From: Desulfosporosinus sp. UBA5188
GTDB lineage: Bacteria; Bacillota; Desulfitobacteriia; Desulfitobacteriales; Desulfitobacteriaceae
Direction of reading: 5' to 3'
Length of the DNA: 17,414 nt
NCBI GenBank assembly: GCA_002413075.1
Contig: DHWG01000017.1
Location: 1-17,414, forward strand
Shown one piece after another: positions 16,037 through 17,414 of this stretch. Numbering within the stretch: position 1 is the first letter of the stretch; every line of letters begins with the position of its first letter. Under the pieces are notes generated by a model. It worked only from the letters and a program-made list of their open reading frames with translations, was not told the DNA's origin and searched no databases. The translations under genes and the position numbers were made by a program.

Positions 16037-16495
16037 TTATTTGGGGCGTGGTAAGATGAGCTGCATCACGAGTCTGCCTTCGCCCTCACCGTACTCATCA
16101 TGTCTGAAATCCGTCACCAGGAATCCCAACTTACGCTCATAAAGTGTAACAGCGGCAACATTATCCGGGTCCACGGTGAGTTCCACTTCTTCAATAGTTT
16201 CCTGGGATAAAGCGTCAAAACTCTCCTTAAGTAATTTAGCCCCTATTCCTTGACCCCGGGACTCTTTGGAGATAGAGACCCCGACCATATAGGCTTTTTT
16301 GGGACGATCCCAATCTAACATGTAGTGCACCAAACCAACAATTTCGTTGTCCAATTTATAGACATAAACACGACCGTGCCGTATGAGTGGCTCAAGATTC
16401 CAGACCGTTAAGCCCCCCGTTCCAAAGGCTTCTGTTTCTATCTGAACTAAACGTGCAATAATTTTAGGGTCCATCGTTCGCACTAATTCAATCAT
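16037..16495 (-). CDS. GNAT-family N-acetyltransferase
   Basis: This is an acetyl-CoA-dependent acyltransferase of the GNAT fold with 152 residues, the normal single-domain size. The acetyl-CoA pyrophosphate loop is Arg80-Gly-Gln-Gly-Ile-Gly-Ala86 after the strand YMVGVSISKES. The later conserved Asn112 and Tyr119 lie in VDPDNVAAVTLYERKLGF, the family's motif B. The acceptor may be an amino group on a small molecule, peptide or protein; this cannot be read from the sequence. ATG at 16493-16495 is chosen because AGGAGG lies 6 bases upstream; the longer reading to 16588 has no family likeness and overlaps the racemase gene. The gene overlaps the racemase stop by 8 bases, and its ribosome site is inside that gene, so translation is probably coupled. 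The neighbour suggests an amino-acid substrate, which is only inference. Confidence 0.85.
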   Translation of the reverse strand: MIELVRTMDPKIIARLVQIETEAFGTGGLTVWNLEPLIRHGRVYVYKLDNEIVGLVHYMLDWDRPKKAYMVGVSISKESRGQGIGAKLLKESFDALSQETIEEVELTVDPDNVAAVTLYERKLGFLVTDFRHDEYGEGEGRLVMQLILPRPK

Positions 16496-17414
16496 GAGAT
16501 CCTCCTTTGAAAATTTTCCCCACATACTTTGAATCACTGACTGAGAGCAATCCAGAGTAGGCGAGAGAGAACGCAATTTCGTCCCCAACGTTTATTTCGT
16601 GTTCGGAGTCTTCAATATCGAGGATCATATGGTCGCTACTAGCCCCTAGGATCGTTAATCGTTCGTCAATTGGACTAATGCCTTCAATGTTGACATCCTG
16701 TTTTCCCATCGATACAATGGCTCTCTTGCGGACTCCAATATCTGTAAATTCTGGGATATTGCCAAAAGCATCTCGACCAATCGTCCCCGTCGGCATTGAT
16801 GGCTTGGACTTAACCTCGATCACTTCAGCACGTAGGAGGAAGGCATCTTGGTGAAGCCAACGAATCTTTCGATTGTTGGTGGTATCCGTCCCCAATAAGA
16901 TTCCCTCGCCAATCCTCAACTGATTCACTCCGTGAGGGACTTCATCATTACCTATTAGCAATAACGATGAGGTGCCACCACCTGAAATAATCTCAATTTC
17001 ATGGCCTAATTGGTTTTCAATAGCATGGCCTAATTGGACCAAGATCCCAAGATTATTAGAACTAGGCAGTATTCCCCCAAAACACCCCATATTGGTTCCA
17101 AGGCCAACGAGCTTAATTCCCTTCAAACCCATAATTTGCTTCGCAATGCCAAGAACATTTTCCTGCAATACCCCTTCACGTAGGTCGCCAACATCCACCA
17201 TTAATATAACCTGATGAATTTTCTGTAACTGTCTGGCTGCTTCAGCTAAGGCCTTGATCACCGTTATTTCTGAATTGATACTCGTGTCGGTATGCTGAAC
17301 AACCTGCAGAACATTGCTGAGGCGTGGAATTCTCAGCAGAGTCATAGGTTGCGTAAATCCTTTTTCTCTAAGTTCAATGATGTTTTCCATCCTGGAATCT
17401 GCCAGGCCGTCAAT
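16488..17414 (-). CDS. Alanine/ornithine racemase-family PLP enzyme (N-terminus outside window)
   Basis: This is a PLP-dependent racemase of the fold-type III group related to ornithine and alanine racemases (COG3457-like). It would interconvert the L- and D-forms of an amino acid in the cytosol; ornithine is the best-studied substrate in Clostridia. The frame stays open from the GAT TCC AGG codons before an internal Met at 17390 to the window edge, giving 308 visible residues. About 50 N-terminal residues are missing, including the expected catalytic lysine. Family features seen are VDVGDLREGV, LVGLGTNMGCFGG, ISGGGTSSLLL (cofactor phosphate) and RIGEGILLGTDTT. The C-terminal beta domain is complete. 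Its last codons hold the ribosome site of the GNAT gene, which it overlaps by 8 bases. Because the active-site lysine is out of sight, substrate and activity are tentative. Confidence 0.85.
   Translation of the reverse strand: MDGLADSRMENIIELREKGFTQPMTLLRIPRLSNVLQVVQHTDTSINSEITVIKALAEAARQLQKIHQVILMVDVGDLREGVLQENVLGIAKQIMGLKGIKLVGLGTNMGCFGGILPSSNNLGILVQLGHAIENQLGHEIEIISGGGTSSLLLIGNDEVPHGVNQLRIGEGILLGTDTTNNRKIRWLHQDAFLLRAEVIEVKSKPSMPTGTIGRDAFGNIPEFTDIGVRKRAIVSMGKQDVNIEGISPIDERLTILGASSDHMILDIEDSEHEINVGDEIAFSLAYSGLLSVSDSKYVGKIFKGGSHD

Noticed and set aside
1..17414. CRISPR array, tRNA, rRNA, transposase or prophage gene
   Set aside because: No spaced direct repeats, conserved RNA gene segments or recombinase motifs were seen on either strand.

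Overview
The window looks like chromosomal DNA of a low-to-mid-GC Firmicute. Strong AGGAGG-type ribosome sites, a lactate permease, PiT/DUF47 phosphate genes, a BcrA-type ABC module, sporulation-style kinases and an ornithine-racemase-like enzyme would all suit a spore-forming Clostridia member such as the Desulfosporosinus/Desulfitobacterium group. That placement is inference from gene content and style. No rRNA, tRNA, CRISPR array, transposase or phage gene was seen.

Layout. Positions 1-1050 hold the wreck of an APC amino-acid permease (no N-terminal half, two frameshifts), bounded by a 16-bp perfect hairpin and the terminator of the next gene. From 1049 to about 2770 is lctP, an L-lactate permease on the minus strand, with a candidate promoter and a LldR/FadR-like operator. 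Positions 3066-6484 (plus strand) carry a threonine aldolase and a fused PD-(D/E)XK nuclease / XPD-DinG-type Fe-S helicase. Positions 6492-8196 (minus) form a two-gene phosphate uptake operon: PiT transporter, then DUF47/PhoU-like partner. Positions 8407-12185 (minus) hold four genes in one direction: ABC ATPase (frameshifted), ABC-2 permease, membrane-anchored SGNH hydrolase and an Old Yellow Enzyme. Positions 12461-15956 (plus) are a tightly coupled trio: soluble histidine kinase, REC-PAS-kinase hybrid and mutY. Positions 15978-16031 hold a long bidirectional terminator. From 16037 to the end (minus) are a GNAT acetyltransferase and an alanine/ornithine-racemase-family enzyme that runs off the right edge.

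How the genes work together. The phosphate pair probably acts as one transport unit. The ABC ATPase, permease and SGNH hydrolase look like a cell-envelope export or resistance module, but the ATPase reads through only if a frameshift in an A7 run is bypassed, and its Walker A loop has Arg in place of the first Gly. The two kinase genes overlap by 4 bases and the hybrid overlaps mutY by 4 bases, so all three are probably translated from one message. Neither kinase gene encodes a DNA-binding output, which suggests they feed a phosphorelay whose partner lies elsewhere.

No wholly new system is proven here. The points most worth following are the ATPase slippery-site frameshift with its Walker A change, the nuclease-helicase fusion, and the kinase-hybrid-mutY coupling.
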